A DNA stretch of 64,000 nucleotides from Prolixibacteraceae bacterium (lineage in GTDB: Bacteria > Bacteroidota > Bacteroidia > Bacteroidales > Prolixibacteraceae), in NCBI GenBank assembly GCA_028282705.1, contig JANQHI010000006.1, positions 1-64,000 of the forward strand, given 5' to 3'. The notes beneath the pieces are model-generated. The model had not been told where the DNA came from. It saw only the letters and a list, made by a program, of their open reading frames with translations, and ran no database searches. The position numbers and the translations under genes were made by a program. The first letter of the stretch is position 1, and each line of letters starts with the position of its first letter. This document shows positions 8,862 to 18,274 of this stretch, piece after piece.

Positions 8862-9455
8862 ATGCGAAAAATTAGGTTGAATATATTGGGTCTTTCAGTG
8901 AGTCAAACGCAGTCAGGGGCTTATGCCTTGGTTTTAACAGAAGATAAAGGAGACAGAAGGATACCCATTATCATTGGACCTGTTGAGGCTCAGGCAATTG
9001 CTATTCAGCTAGAAGGGTTAAAACCTCCCAGGCCCCTTACCCATGATTTGTTTAAAAATGTTGCAAATGCTTTTGATATTGCTTTAGTTGAAGTAACAAT
9101 ATATAAGCTTGAGGAAGGTATTTTTTATTCTGAGCTTCTGTGTGAAATGAATGGCAAAGAAGTTCGCATTGATTCGCGCACTTCTGATGCTGTTGCATTA
9201 GCACTGCGTTTTAGGTGCCCTATTTATACAACAGAAGATATATTGACCAAAGCAGGGATTGTTTTGGAAGTGGATGATGAAGACACTCCAGTTGGCAGCA
9301 TGGTTGATGATGGACCAGCTGGAACTTCAAGGGATTCAGTATATGAAAAACATACTGCTGCAGAATTGGAAGAGATGCTTGGTGAAGCCATTCAAAATGA
9401 GGATTACGAAAAAGCATCTATAATCAGGGATGAACTGACAAAAAGGGGCAAATAA
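8862..9455 (+). CDS. Bifunctional nuclease (BFN/DUF151) family protein with C-terminal UVR motif
   Basis: A 197-residue protein. Residues 1 to about 135 match the BFN/DUF151 domain (RIPIIIGPVEAQAIAIQLEG, RTSDAVALALRFRCPIY), found in bacteria and plants and reported to have nuclease activity. Residues about 160-195 (AELEEMLGEAIQNEDYEKAS then IIRDELTKR) match the UVR helical hairpin of UvrB/UvrC, a protein-protein contact module. The BFN-UVR fusion is common in Bacteroidota. It is monocistronic or leads the nucleoside transporter 95 bp downstream. The in vivo substrate is not known. Confidence 0.85.
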   Translation: MRKIRLNILGLSVSQTQSGAYALVLTEDKGDRRIPIIIGPVEAQAIAIQLEGLKPPRPLTHDLFKNVANAFDIALVEVTIYKLEEGIFYSELLCEMNGKEVRIDSRTSDAVALALRFRCPIYTTEDILTKAGIVLEVDDEDTPVGSMVDDGPAGTSRDSVYEKHTAAELEEMLGEAIQNEDYEKASIIRDELTKRGK

Positions 9456-9550
9456 CATGTAACTTTTTACTATTTTGTTGATGCTTATTTTATATAGGCA
9501 TGTAATGTTTTTTGCCAATTATAAGAATAAATAGAAAATAAACGCCAACT

Positions 9551-11011
9551 ATGAAATTTTTCATTACCCTGATTGCAGCAGCAATTGTTTTGTTTAATGT
9601 TAGCTGCATTTTTGCTCAAGAGGCTGATACAATTACAACTATTGAAACAACCCAAACCACTGTAACATCAAAAAGTGACACTTCAGTAATTCTAATATCA
9701 AAAGAGAGGGAACAACCTTATTCCATAATAACCTTGCTAAGAGGCTTGTTAGGGATGGCTGTCCTTATATTTTTAGGTTTTTTATTAAGTAAGAACAGGA
9801 AAAATATTCCCTGGAAGACAGTTGTTGGAGGGTTGGCCATACAGGTCTCATTGGCTGCAGGCATTTTATATGTTCCCATAGTACGCAAAATATTTGAATT
9901 TTTCGGGAAACTATTTGTCCTTGTCCTTGATTTCACTAAAGAGGGTAGCACATTTTTGTTGGGCGACCTGATGAATGCTGAAACATATGGATATATATTC
10001 CTTTTTCAGGTGTTGCCCACCATTATCTTTTTCTCAGCATTAACAAGCCTGTTGTTTTATTATGGGATCATACAGGTTATTGTAAGGGCATTAGCCTGGG
10101 TTTTTACTAAGGCTTTAAGGATATCTGGTGCTGAATCACTTTCAGTTGCAGGGAATATATTCCTTGGGCAAACAGAATCCCCATTACTGATTAAAGCATA
10201 CTTGGCTAAGATGAGTAAATCTGAAATTTTGCTGGTAATGACAGGAGGCATGGCTACACTGGCAGGAGGGGTATTAGCTGCATACATTGCTGTGCTGGGT
10301 GGGGATGACCCACAGCTCAGGCTTGAATTTGCCAAACACCTGTTGGCAGCTTCTATTATGGCAGCTCCAGCAGCCATAATTTTCTCAAAAATGTTGGTGC
10401 CACCTACTGAAGAAATTGATAAAGAAATAGAAGTTAGCAAAGATAAAATTGGGAGTAATGCCCTTGATGCAATTACAAATGGAACAAGTGAAGGAGTTAA
10501 ACTGGCTGTAAATGTTGGGGCTATGTTATTGGCATTTATTGCCTTTATTGCCATGTTCAACTACATTGTTGGGAAAGTTGGGGACTGGACACAGTTAAAT
10601 GATTTAATAGCATCAGCAACCAATGGGCAATATGATGGTTTGTCTTTACAATTTATTTTAGGCTATACTTTTGCACCACTTATGTGGCTTATTGGTGTTT
10701 GCCCTGAGGATATAACCCTTGTTGGCAGGTTGCTTGGTGAAAAACTGATACTTACAGAATTTATTGGTTATGTTAGCCTGGCTGATTTAAAAACTGCTGG
10801 TGCTTTTACACAAACAAAATCAATTATCATGGCTACCTATATATTATGTGGTTTTGCCAACTTTTCATCCATTGGTATCCAGATTGGGGGTATAGGGTCA
10901 TTGGCTCCAAGCAGGAGGGTATTGTTATCAAAATATGGTGTACCTGCACTTATTGCAGGGACATTAGCTTCATTAATGTCTGCCACAATTATTGGTATGC
11001 TGATGGGGTAA
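9551..11011 (+). CDS. Concentrative nucleoside transporter (NupC/CNT family)
   Basis: Inner-membrane Na+- or H+-coupled nucleoside importer. The 486-residue protein has CNT signatures: GNIFLGQTESPLLIKAYL around residue 200, GGMATLAGGVLAAYI around 230, and a C-terminal GFANFSSIGIQIGGIGSLAP. It has about 8-10 membrane helices. Unusually the N-terminus carries what looks like a cleavable signal peptide (VLFNVSCIFAQ) followed by a Thr-rich stretch of about 30 residues before the first transporter helix near residue 57. It follows the BFN gene by 95 bp. Confidence 0.9.
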   Translation: MKFFITLIAAAIVLFNVSCIFAQEADTITTIETTQTTVTSKSDTSVILISKEREQPYSIITLLRGLLGMAVLIFLGFLLSKNRKNIPWKTVVGGLAIQVSLAAGILYVPIVRKIFEFFGKLFVLVLDFTKEGSTFLLGDLMNAETYGYIFLFQVLPTIIFFSALTSLLFYYGIIQVIVRALAWVFTKALRISGAESLSVAGNIFLGQTESPLLIKAYLAKMSKSEILLVMTGGMATLAGGVLAAYIAVLGGDDPQLRLEFAKHLLAASIMAAPAAIIFSKMLVPPTEEIDKEIEVSKDKIGSNALDAITNGTSEGVKLAVNVGAMLLAFIAFIAMFNYIVGKVGDWTQLNDLIASATNGQYDGLSLQFILGYTFAPLMWLIGVCPEDITLVGRLLGEKLILTEFIGYVSLADLKTAGAFTQTKSIIMATYILCGFANFSSIGIQIGGIGSLAPSRRVLLSKYGVPALIAGTLASLMSATIIGMLMG

Positions 11012-11148
11012 AGTAGGTTAAACAGCTTCTCTTTTTTAACCCCTTGGTAATTTTTGCCTGGAATTAACAAACCTGAACTTTATTTTGTTTTCAGATTATT
11101 AATACCTTTATACAAGCAGGGTAGGGTGAAATACAGATTAGAGAAAGT

Positions 11149-12708
11149 ATGAGGAGTACCATTTTGAAAATAAGCATTGTCCTTTTGGTGGTGATATCCC
11201 TTCCAATTGGGTTTTTCCTGGTAAATGAGCTAACCAAACTCAGTGAGGATGAACAAATGGTTGAAAGGGTATTTACCAAACAACTTGAATCCATACTATT
11301 TTCAGTAAACCAGTATTCAGAAAATGTCATATCCTATTGGGTGAATAACCTTGACTTACCTATTGAATGCAACAGTGATGCCATGCAAGAGGTGGCAAGC
11401 AATGTCTTGGAAAATAATCCATCAATCAGGCAAATAGGTTTTATTGAAACTGGGAAAAATGAATCCCTTGCCATTTATGGGCAAAACCCGGGAACTTTGT
11501 ACACGCGCATAATTGAGGATAAGGAAAAAGTTGATGCCCTGCTTGAATTCCTGGAAAGTGATTACCAAAAAATTGAAATACTTTCTTTAGGAAAAGAAAC
11601 AGGATTATATTTTATCATGAAAAACCAGGGCAGCCAGGTATTATGTTTTATTGTGGTGAACACAGAAGACTTCATCCAGCAAGGGCTTGGTGCTGAAATC
11701 CAGCAGGTATCACAGGAATTGTTTCAGATAGTTGTTTTTGGTCCCATAGATAATAGTATTGTTTATAACACAGGAGTTGATTCTCCTGATATTTCAGAAG
11801 TCCAGCATACACCTTTATGGTATTTCCCAGGCTATGAGCTGGGCATCAAGTTGCTGTCAGGTACAATTGATGGCTTAGTTTCTGAAAGGAGTAAAAAAGG
11901 TAGGAGCATGCTTTGGGGGCTTGTAGCTGTTGTTTTTATTGGGGCTGTTTTTGTGATCTGGAACATCAGGAAAGAAATCAGGTTGGCAGAATTAAAATCA
12001 GATTTTGTATCCAATGTGTCTCATGAGATCAGGACACCTTTGGCACTCATTAGCATGTATGCTGAAACATTAAAATTGAAAAGGCTTTCCAAGCCTGAAA
12101 AATATGAGAGGTACATTGGTACCATCCATGCAGAGTCTGTGAAACTATCAGCTATTGTAAACAACATCCTAAATTTTTCAAAATTAGAAAAGGGGAAGAA
12201 GTTTTTTGGCCTGGTTCCAGAGCCAGTAAATGAGCTTATTGAAACTATATTGCATTCATATAAACCACATTTTGAAGAAAACCAGGTTGAGGTTTCTTAT
12301 ACTCCTTTAGAGAGGAATATTCTGATAAAAGCTGACAGGGAAGGGGTTTCAGAGGCAATAAATAATTTGTTGGATAATGCAATAAAATATGGGAAAGAAT
12401 CTGGCAAAAAAGTAAGTGTAAAATGTATAACTCAAAAAAAGAATGTTTTTATTGAAGTTGAAGACAATGGGATTGGTATTTCAGCAAAAGATAAGAACCA
12501 TATTTTTGATAAATTCTACAGGGTAACAAAAGGAGACCTGGCTAATAAAGTGAAGGGATCAGGGCTAGGGTTGAATATTGTAAAGCAGATAATGAAAAGC
12601 CATGGAGGGGCTGTTTCTGTCAAAAGTAAACCTGGAGAAGGGAGTTGTTTCCGTTTGAAATTTGTAATAGCTAAAAACAAAGGCAATGGTAAAAATTCTG
12701 ATAGTTGA
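11149..12708 (+). CDS. Sensor histidine kinase
   Basis: A 519-residue membrane sensor. A transmembrane helix near residues 5-25 and another near 248-268 enclose a periplasmic sensing region of about 220 residues with no domain I recognise. The cytoplasmic part has a HisKA domain with phospho-acceptor His292 (SNVSHEIRTPLALI), the N box NNLLDNAIKYG, the G1 box DNGIGIS, an F box and GSGLGLNIVKQI. There is no HAMP domain between the second helix and HisKA. It overlaps the response-regulator gene by 23 bp, so the pair is translationally coupled. The signal is unknown. Confidence 0.94.
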   Translation: MRSTILKISIVLLVVISLPIGFFLVNELTKLSEDEQMVERVFTKQLESILFSVNQYSENVISYWVNNLDLPIECNSDAMQEVASNVLENNPSIRQIGFIETGKNESLAIYGQNPGTLYTRIIEDKEKVDALLEFLESDYQKIEILSLGKETGLYFIMKNQGSQVLCFIVVNTEDFIQQGLGAEIQQVSQELFQIVVFGPIDNSIVYNTGVDSPDISEVQHTPLWYFPGYELGIKLLSGTIDGLVSERSKKGRSMLWGLVAVVFIGAVFVIWNIRKEIRLAELKSDFVSNVSHEIRTPLALISMYAETLKLKRLSKPEKYERYIGTIHAESVKLSAIVNNILNFSKLEKGKKFFGLVPEPVNELIETILHSYKPHFEENQVEVSYTPLERNILIKADREGVSEAINNLLDNAIKYGKESGKKVSVKCITQKKNVFIEVEDNGIGISAKDKNHIFDKFYRVTKGDLANKVKGSGLGLNIVKQIMKSHGGAVSVKSKPGEGSCFRLKFVIAKNKGNGKNSDS

Positions 12709-13369
12709 AGATGAGCCTGAAATGTTGGTTGGGCTGCAAGACAACCTTGAATTTGAGGGGTATGAAGTAGATACTGCAAGTAATGGGGAAACAGGGTACA
12801 AAAAATTAATTACAAATAAGTATAGCCTGGCTTTGCTTGATGTAATGCTACCAGACAGGTCTGGTTTTGACATTTGCAAGTCTGCCAGGAAGAAGGGTAT
12901 TGATACGCCTATAATTATGCTTACTGCCAGGGGGGATGAAATGGATAAAGTGAGGGGGCTGGAACTGGGAGCTGATGATTACATAACAAAACCATTCAGT
13001 TTAAGAGAACTTGTGGCAAGGATAAAAACAATCCTCAGAAGGACTTCTGCACAATCAGATAAACCTTCATCAGATGCCTATATAAAAATTGGCAAATTAA
13101 ATGTCTCCTTTGAAAAATTTGATGCCTATTCAAATGAAGGGCCTGTTAAGCTATCCCACAAAGAATTTGATATACTCCAATATTTATATAAAAACCATGG
13201 AGGGGTAGTAACAAGATATAATTTGCTTGACCATGTTTGGGGACTTGATTACCAGCCCACCCAGCGCACAGTTGACAATTTTATCCTCAGGTTGCGACAA
13301 AAAGTTGATACTCCTGAAGAGCAGCATATTATTACTGTTCATGGTATTGGCTATAAGCTTGTTCTCTAG
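12686..13369 (+). CDS. OmpR/PhoB-family response regulator
   Basis: A 227-residue regulator with a receiver domain (residues 1-120; acidic EDE at 8-10, phospho-acceptor Asp52 in LLDVMLPDRSG, Lys in YITKPFS) and a C-terminal winged-helix DNA-binding domain (about 135-227; LSHKEFDILQYL and RTVDNFILRLRQKV). It overlaps the kinase gene by 23 bp. Its targets are not visible, but the next genes downstream, a small exported protein and the GH2-type jelly-roll pair, are candidates by proximity only. Confidence 0.95.
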   Translation: MVKILIVEDEPEMLVGLQDNLEFEGYEVDTASNGETGYKKLITNKYSLALLDVMLPDRSGFDICKSARKKGIDTPIIMLTARGDEMDKVRGLELGADDYITKPFSLRELVARIKTILRRTSAQSDKPSSDAYIKIGKLNVSFEKFDAYSNEGPVKLSHKEFDILQYLYKNHGGVVTRYNLLDHVWGLDYQPTQRTVDNFILRLRQKVDTPEEQHIITVHGIGYKLVL

Positions 13370-13488
13370 GTTATTACATATAATATTCATCATGCATATT
13401 GGTATTTCACCCCTGTTTTTGTGACAATCTTATGACATTTTATGGCCACATGTAAAATTAGTTTGACATTGTAGTTAAATGGCAGGCC

Positions 13489-13496
13489 TACTTTTG
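13489..13496 (+). promoter_or_regulatory. Candidate -7 box before the small exported protein
   Basis: TACTTTTG matches TAnnTTTG. A TTTG lies at 13462-13465 but its 23-base spacing is a little longer than the usual 19-21. The start codon follows at 13538. Confidence 0.45.
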
Positions 13497-13537
13497 GACT
13501 GTAAAACAAAAACATTTAACATTAAAAATTTTAAACC

Positions 13538-13921
13538 ATGAAAACAATTAAACTATTTATGATGACAGGCCTGGTTGTAACATTTTTATTTACAGCTAAT
13601 TTTTCAAATGCAACCTCAGGAGAAGCAGCTTTAGCAAAGCAGGAATTGTACCAAACAATAACTGAAGTATTTGAAAAAGACCTTCCTAAAAAGGGAAATT
13701 ACTTATATGAAAACTACATTTATAAACTAAATGATAAAGTGGCGGTTACTTTCAAGGTAAAAGAAGATGGTGAAGTGAAAGTTTTGGAAGTAAAAAGTAA
13801 GAATTATGATGCATCTCAATACACCAAGCATGTTTTTTCTTCAACCCAGGTGAAAGCCAAACAGCTTCTTGCCGGGAAAACATTTCAGATGGATATACAT
13901 GTAAAATTCAAAGCAAAATAA
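13538..13921 (+). CDS. Small exported protein, function unknown
   Basis: A 127-residue protein with a signal peptide (MKTIKLFMMTGLVVTFLFTA, cleavage near residue 25). The mature part is about 100 residues, mixed alpha/beta, ending in a strand-rich segment (KVAVTFKVKEDGEVKVLEVK) that recalls a TonB-C-like or periplasmic beta-sheet fold, with lysine-rich surfaces. I do not recognise the family with certainty. It has its own candidate promoter and precedes the jelly-roll proteins. Confidence 0.7.
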   Translation: MKTIKLFMMTGLVVTFLFTANFSNATSGEAALAKQELYQTITEVFEKDLPKKGNYLYENYIYKLNDKVAVTFKVKEDGEVKVLEVKSKNYDASQYTKHVFSSTQVKAKQLLAGKTFQMDIHVKFKAK

Positions 13922-13979
13922 TATGCCATAATCTGTGAATTAAGGTATCAAATTTATACTTTTAGGTAAAATCAAGGAG

Positions 13980-15044
13980 ATGGAGAATAAGTTATTTGGG
14001 ATATGGATTTGTATTATTTTAGCCTTCAGCTTAGGGGAGCTGAGGGCTTCTGATTGGAAAAAAGTTGTGGAGCTGAAAGGAACCTGGCTTTTTTCAATTG
14101 GTGATGATCCAGCATGGGTACAGCCTTCAGCAAATACTGATGGTTGGCACAAAATTTCTGTACCTGCTGAATGGGAAAGGTTTTACCCGGGATACAATGG
14201 GTTTGCATGGTATCGCAGATCATTTGACCTGAAAACTGTACCTGACAGTGAAGAACTGGTTTTGTTCCTTGGTTACATTGATGATGTTGACGAGGTTTTT
14301 ATTAATGGTATTAAGATAGGCCAGTCTGGTGGTTTTTTTCCAAATTACCAAACAGCTTATAATGTTGAAAGGCAATATTTTATCCCAAAGGATTTATTAA
14401 AAACCACAGGCAATGTAATAGCTGTCAGGGTATATGATGAAGGAAAACCTGGAGGTATAATTAATGGTGATAAAATAGGTATATACAGTAATACTGAAGA
14501 TGCTTTATTGATTTATAACCTAAGGGGGAATTGGAAATTTACTACACGTAAATATAACAATATCCATTCACCACAATTTGATGACAGCAGCTTTAAGGAA
14601 CTTTATGTTCCTGCCACGTGGGAATCACAAGGATACCAAAGATATGATGGGCGTGCCTGGTATAGGAAAGAATTTACTTTACCCGAAAACTTCCCTTCAA
14701 GAAATTTATACTTGGTATTGGGAATGATCGATGAGCTGGATAAAGTATACATCAATGGTGAATATATAGGTTCAACAAAGGACCTTGATGTATATAATGA
14801 GAGGAACATAAATGATGCTTATCGTTGGTACAGGTCATATGAAATTCCTGAAGGTACCTTAAAAAAGAATAATGTTATATCTGTTGAAGTGTTGGATAAA
14901 TATGGTGAAGGAGGTATCTATTCAGGGCCTGTAGGCATTATGAAAGAAGAGGATAGGAATGAATTTATAAGATATAACAAGGTAGGTGAGAAAAAAAGCC
15001 TTTTTAGAAGTATCCTTGAATATTTTATGCAATGGGATCAGTAA
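13980..15044 (+). CDS. Exported protein of two GH2-type sugar-binding jelly rolls
   Basis: A 354-residue protein with a signal peptide (residues 1-23) followed by two tandem copies of a jelly-roll domain like the N-terminal sugar-binding domain of family 2 glycosidases. Copy 1 spans about 25-180 and copy 2 about 180-335. Each has the pattern GxW-F, a PAxWE motif, AWYRxxF, IDxxDxVxINGxxIG and a final (I/V)xVxVxDxxxxGGI. There is no TIM barrel and no catalytic acids, so it is not itself a glycosidase. It may bind glycans in the periplasm or outside. A close paralog follows 10 bp downstream. Confidence 0.75.
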   Translation: MENKLFGIWICIILAFSLGELRASDWKKVVELKGTWLFSIGDDPAWVQPSANTDGWHKISVPAEWERFYPGYNGFAWYRRSFDLKTVPDSEELVLFLGYIDDVDEVFINGIKIGQSGGFFPNYQTAYNVERQYFIPKDLLKTTGNVIAVRVYDEGKPGGIINGDKIGIYSNTEDALLIYNLRGNWKFTTRKYNNIHSPQFDDSSFKELYVPATWESQGYQRYDGRAWYRKEFTLPENFPSRNLYLVLGMIDELDKVYINGEYIGSTKDLDVYNERNINDAYRWYRSYEIPEGTLKKNNVISVEVLDKYGEGGIYSGPVGIMKEEDRNEFIRYNKVGEKKSLFRSILEYFMQWDQ

Positions 15045-15054
15045 ATTCATAGGG

Positions 15055-16047
15055 ATGAAACTTTTTAATAAACATATAATTTTATTAGCCTTATTTACAC
15101 TTTTTGCAAATTTGGCAACAGGTGTGATTGATACCCACTCTGAGGTAATTTTAGATGGGAAATGGAAATTTAAAGTTGGGGATAACCCTTCCTGGTCATC
15201 GCCTGATTTTGATGATTCAAGTTGGGATGAAATTAAAGCACCTGGTAATTGGGAAAGCCAAGGGTATAGGAAGTATGATGGAATAGCCTGGTATAGGAAA
15301 AAAGTTACACCAAGTAAAAACTTTGAAGGAAGGACATCTGTACTGGAACTGGGTTTTATTGATGACGTGGATGAGGTTTTTATAAATGGTGTTAAAATAG
15401 GGCAAACTGGTAAATTCCCACCTGGGTATAAGACTGGTTATAAAACTTATAGGAAATATCATATTCCAAGCCAGTTAATAAAATTTGGGGAAGAAAATTC
15501 AATTGCAGTCAGGGTATATGATGCAACATTGTTTGGTGGGATTGTTAATGGAAAACTAAAGATACTTTTTAAAGAAGGTAGCCTGCCATTGGATATTGAC
15601 CTTGCAGGAGAATGGTTCTTTAATACTGGGAAAAATGTTGATATAAATAAAAGGACACCAATATATGTGCCTGGATTATGGGAAAACCAGGGTTTTTATA
15701 ACTATGATGGATATGCTGTATATTCAAATACTTTTAAAATTCCTGAAGGCTTAAAATCAAAAAGGCTAGTCTTTATGGTTGGTAGAATTGATGATGTGGA
15801 TAGGGTATATATAAATGGGAAATTGGTTGGGGCAACTGGCAAATATGACCAGAGGGTTGGAGAAGATTACCACCTTGAATTCAGAAATTATTTCATACCG
15901 GAAGGTATAGTAAAACAAGGGCAAATAAACACCATAGAAATAAAAGTTTGGGATGAGAGGTGGGATGGAGGAATTGTTGAAGGGCCAATTGGGATTGTTG
16001 CCCAGGACAAATTCAGGGAGTACTGGATGGGCAAAAGAAGGTACTAA
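15055..16047 (+). CDS. Second exported tandem GH2-type jelly-roll protein
   Basis: A 330-residue paralog of the preceding protein with the same two-domain design: GKWKFKVGDNPSW, APGNWESQGYRKYDG, AWYRKK, GFIDDVDEVFINGVKIGQTG in copy 1 and the equivalent GEWFF, PGLWENQG, RIDDVDRVYINGKLVGATG in copy 2. I took the ATG at 15055, preceded by an AGGG, which gives a normal signal peptide (NKHIILLALFTLFANLATG); a longer frame from 14986 would overlap the first gene. The two genes are co-directional, 10 bp apart, and look like a recent tandem duplication. Confidence 0.75.
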   Translation: MKLFNKHIILLALFTLFANLATGVIDTHSEVILDGKWKFKVGDNPSWSSPDFDDSSWDEIKAPGNWESQGYRKYDGIAWYRKKVTPSKNFEGRTSVLELGFIDDVDEVFINGVKIGQTGKFPPGYKTGYKTYRKYHIPSQLIKFGEENSIAVRVYDATLFGGIVNGKLKILFKEGSLPLDIDLAGEWFFNTGKNVDINKRTPIYVPGLWENQGFYNYDGYAVYSNTFKIPEGLKSKRLVFMVGRIDDVDRVYINGKLVGATGKYDQRVGEDYHLEFRNYFIPEGIVKQGQINTIEIKVWDERWDGGIVEGPIGIVAQDKFREYWMGKRRY

Positions 16048-16080
16048 CCTGAGCTTAACATTTTAAATTGAGCTCAGGTT
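16046..16080. terminator. Bidirectional terminator hairpin
   Basis: AACCTGAGCT and AGCTCAGGTT form a perfect 10-bp stem with an A+T-rich loop between two convergent genes. The stem overlaps the stop codon of the jelly-roll gene. Confidence 0.7.
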
Positions 16081-16089
16081 ACTCTAGTT

Positions 16090-17301
16090 TTACTGGATAC
16101 CTTTGGACCAATCAGAATTATAAAGGTAATCATTATAAGGAAACCTGGCTGAATGGACTTTGATCACTTTACCATAAATGGCACGTTTAAAATCATCAAT
16201 ATTTTCTTTCTGAATAGCTGAAATAAATAAAGATGGGGTATTGTTTTTAGCCATCCATGAATTTTGCCACTCTTCCAGTGAAATGTTTTCTTTTGTTTTT
16301 GGGGTAAGGTCATCCTCGTCCTTTTCCACGTAAGTGAAAGCATCAATTTTATTAAAAACGTAAACAACAGGCTTATCTCCTGCATCAATTTCCTTTAAAG
16401 TATTATTCACGATTTCAATTTGCTCTTCAAACCCCGGGTGAGAAATATCTACTACATGTATCAATATGTCTGATTCCCTGACCTCATCAAGGGTTGATTT
16501 AAATGACTCAACCAACCCATGGGGTAATTTTCGTATAAAACCAACAGTGTCAGCCAATAAAAAAGGAAGGTTCTCAATTACCACTTTCCTTACAGTAGTG
16601 TCAAGGGTAGCAAACAGTTTATTCTCAGCAAATACATCTGACTTGCTCAGCAGGTTCATAATGGTTGATTTTCCCACATTGGTATACCCTACCAATGCTA
16701 CCCTGGTAAGTTTGCCCCTGTTTTTTCGTTGGGTTGCTTTTTGTTTGTCAATTTTTTTAAGCTGGTCTTTTAACCTTGATATTTTATCAAGTATGATCCT
16801 TCGGTCAGTTTCAATTTGTGTTTCACCAGGTCCACGCATGCCAATGCCCCCACGTTGTCTTTCAAGGTGGGTCCACATGCGTGTAAGCCTGGGCAATAGG
16901 TATTGATATTGTGCCAGCTCAACCTGTGTTTTGGCATGGGCTGTTTTTGCCCTTTTTGCAAATATATCCAGGATTAAATTTGTGCGGTCAAGTACTTTAC
17001 AATTCAGTTCCTTTTCAATATTCCTAAGCTGGGTAGGGCTAAGTTCATCATCAAAAATAACAGTATCTATCTCTTCTACCTTTATAAAATTATTGATTTC
17101 ATCTAGCTTCCCTGATCCTACAAAGGTGGCAGGATTGGGAATGTCAAGGCGTTGCACAAAATGCTTAAGCACTTCAGCCCCAGCAGTATCTGCCAGGAAT
17201 TCAAGTTCATCTAAATATTCTTTAGCCTGCTTTTCATCCTGGTTGTGGTTGATCAACCCAACAATAATTGCTTTTTCAATATCTGGTGATGTTTCAATCA
17301 T
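16090..17301 (-). CDS. hflX: Ribosome-associated GTPase HflX
   Basis: A 403-residue GTPase that binds the 50S subunit and helps split stalled ribosomes. It has the HflX N-terminal nucleotide-binding domain, the GPGETQIETDRR glycine-rich linker (about residues 157-168), a coiled segment, and a TrmE/Era-type G domain: G1 GYTNVGKST (about 203), G3 DTVGFIRKLPHGLVESFKST (about 248) and G4 NKID (about 315). Length is typical. It is convergent with the jelly-roll pair and separated from the TonB gene by a terminator. Confidence 0.95.
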   Translation of the reverse strand: MIETSPDIEKAIIVGLINHNQDEKQAKEYLDELEFLADTAGAEVLKHFVQRLDIPNPATFVGSGKLDEINNFIKVEEIDTVIFDDELSPTQLRNIEKELNCKVLDRTNLILDIFAKRAKTAHAKTQVELAQYQYLLPRLTRMWTHLERQRGGIGMRGPGETQIETDRRIILDKISRLKDQLKKIDKQKATQRKNRGKLTRVALVGYTNVGKSTIMNLLSKSDVFAENKLFATLDTTVRKVVIENLPFLLADTVGFIRKLPHGLVESFKSTLDEVRESDILIHVVDISHPGFEEQIEIVNNTLKEIDAGDKPVVYVFNKIDAFTYVEKDEDDLTPKTKENISLEEWQNSWMAKNNTPSLFISAIQKENIDDFKRAIYGKVIKVHSARFPYNDYLYNSDWSKGIQ

Positions 17302-17317
17302 ATAATAACAAAAAAAA

Positions 17318-17343
17318 CTCCTGGCTCATTAATGAACCAGGAG
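17318..17343 (-). terminator. Terminator after the TonB-family gene
   Basis: The stem CTCCTGG/CCAGGAG with a 12-base loop is followed on the minus strand by a run of seven T. It lies 24 bp past the stop of the TonB gene. Confidence 0.8.
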
Positions 17344-17366
17344 CACAAAAATATGGTTTTATATTT

Positions 17367-18056
17367 TTACTGCAACACAAAGTTAATAGGGACAGTGTAA
17401 GAAACCCTTACAGGTTTTCCTCTTTGCTTCCCAGGTTTCCATTTAGGTAAGTTGTTTACCACACGCAGAGCTTCTTTGTCAAGTGATGGGTCAACACCTC
17501 TGGCAATAGTTGCATTAGAGATGCTTCCATCTTTATCAACAACAAAAGTTACATAAACTTTTCCTTGGATACCATTTTCCTGTGCAATTACAGGATAACT
17601 TATTGAGTTCCCAATAAATTTCCTTAGAGCTAACTCTCCTCCAGGGAATTCGGGCATTTCTTCCACAATGTAGAATACCTGTGCTTCTTCCTCTTCTTCT
17701 TCTTCAGCAGTCTCAATAATTGGAGCTACATCAATGATGGTTTCATCATCAGCCTCAGTATCTTCAATTTCCAACTCATCTTCAATCTCCACATCATCAT
17801 CAACAATGTTAAGTACCTCAACAACTTTTGGTGGTGGAGGCGGTGGAGGTGGTTTTACTTCTTCCTGCCTTGTAATTGGGATAATTTCTTCTTCAACCTC
17901 TTGAGCCTGAATAGTACCTAAAGAGCTACTTTGTTTAGGTTTGGTAGTCCATTCAAATGCAACAAGCGTGATTAAAAGAGCTATAACCAATCCAGACATC
18001 AGGAAAATATTCCTTTTGCTTTCAAGGTCTGCTTTCTTTGATTTTTTGACTTCCAT
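17367..18056 (-). CDS. TonB-family energy transducer
   Basis: A 229-residue protein with one N-terminal transmembrane helix (about 18-38, NIFLMSGLVIALLITLVAF), a periplasmic linker rich in Pro, Glu and Asp (RQEEVKPPPPPPPPKVVEV, then an acidic stretch), and a C-terminal TonB domain of about 90 residues (MPEFPGGELALRKFIG, GIQGKVYVTFVVDKDG, LPKWKPGKQRGKPVRVSYTV in part). It would couple the proton-motive force through ExbB/ExbD to outer-membrane receptors such as the two TonB-dependent receptors in this window. No exbB or exbD lies beside it. I took the ATG at 18056 over the GTG one codon upstream. Confidence 0.9.
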   Translation of the reverse strand: MEVKKSKKADLESKRNIFLMSGLVIALLITLVAFEWTTKPKQSSSLGTIQAQEVEEEIIPITRQEEVKPPPPPPPPKVVEVLNIVDDDVEIEDELEIEDTEADDETIIDVAPIIETAEEEEEEEAQVFYIVEEMPEFPGGELALRKFIGNSISYPVIAQENGIQGKVYVTFVVDKDGSISNATIARGVDPSLDKEALRVVNNLPKWKPGKQRGKPVRVSYTVPINFVLQ

Positions 18057-18256
18057 CACTTGTTATTTTTAGTTTATTTAATTCAATTTAGCGTTGCAAA
18101 ATTTGGGCTTTAAAGATAAAAAATAATCTGCAAAAGCAACAGGTTTTTAATTTTTAATACATAAAATCCTTATTTCAGGATATAATCAATTTAACCCAAC
18201 CTGGGTTACAACAAAAACTTTACCAAAAACACACAGTAAGGAACAAAAAATATTTT

Positions 18257-18264
18257 TATATTTG
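18257..18264 (+). promoter_or_regulatory. Candidate -7 box of the tRNA-Ala promoter
   Basis: TATATTTG fits TAnnTTTG and lies 10 bases before the first base of the mature tRNA, the position expected for its promoter. Confidence 0.5.
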
Positions 18265-18274
18265 CCACCCAATG

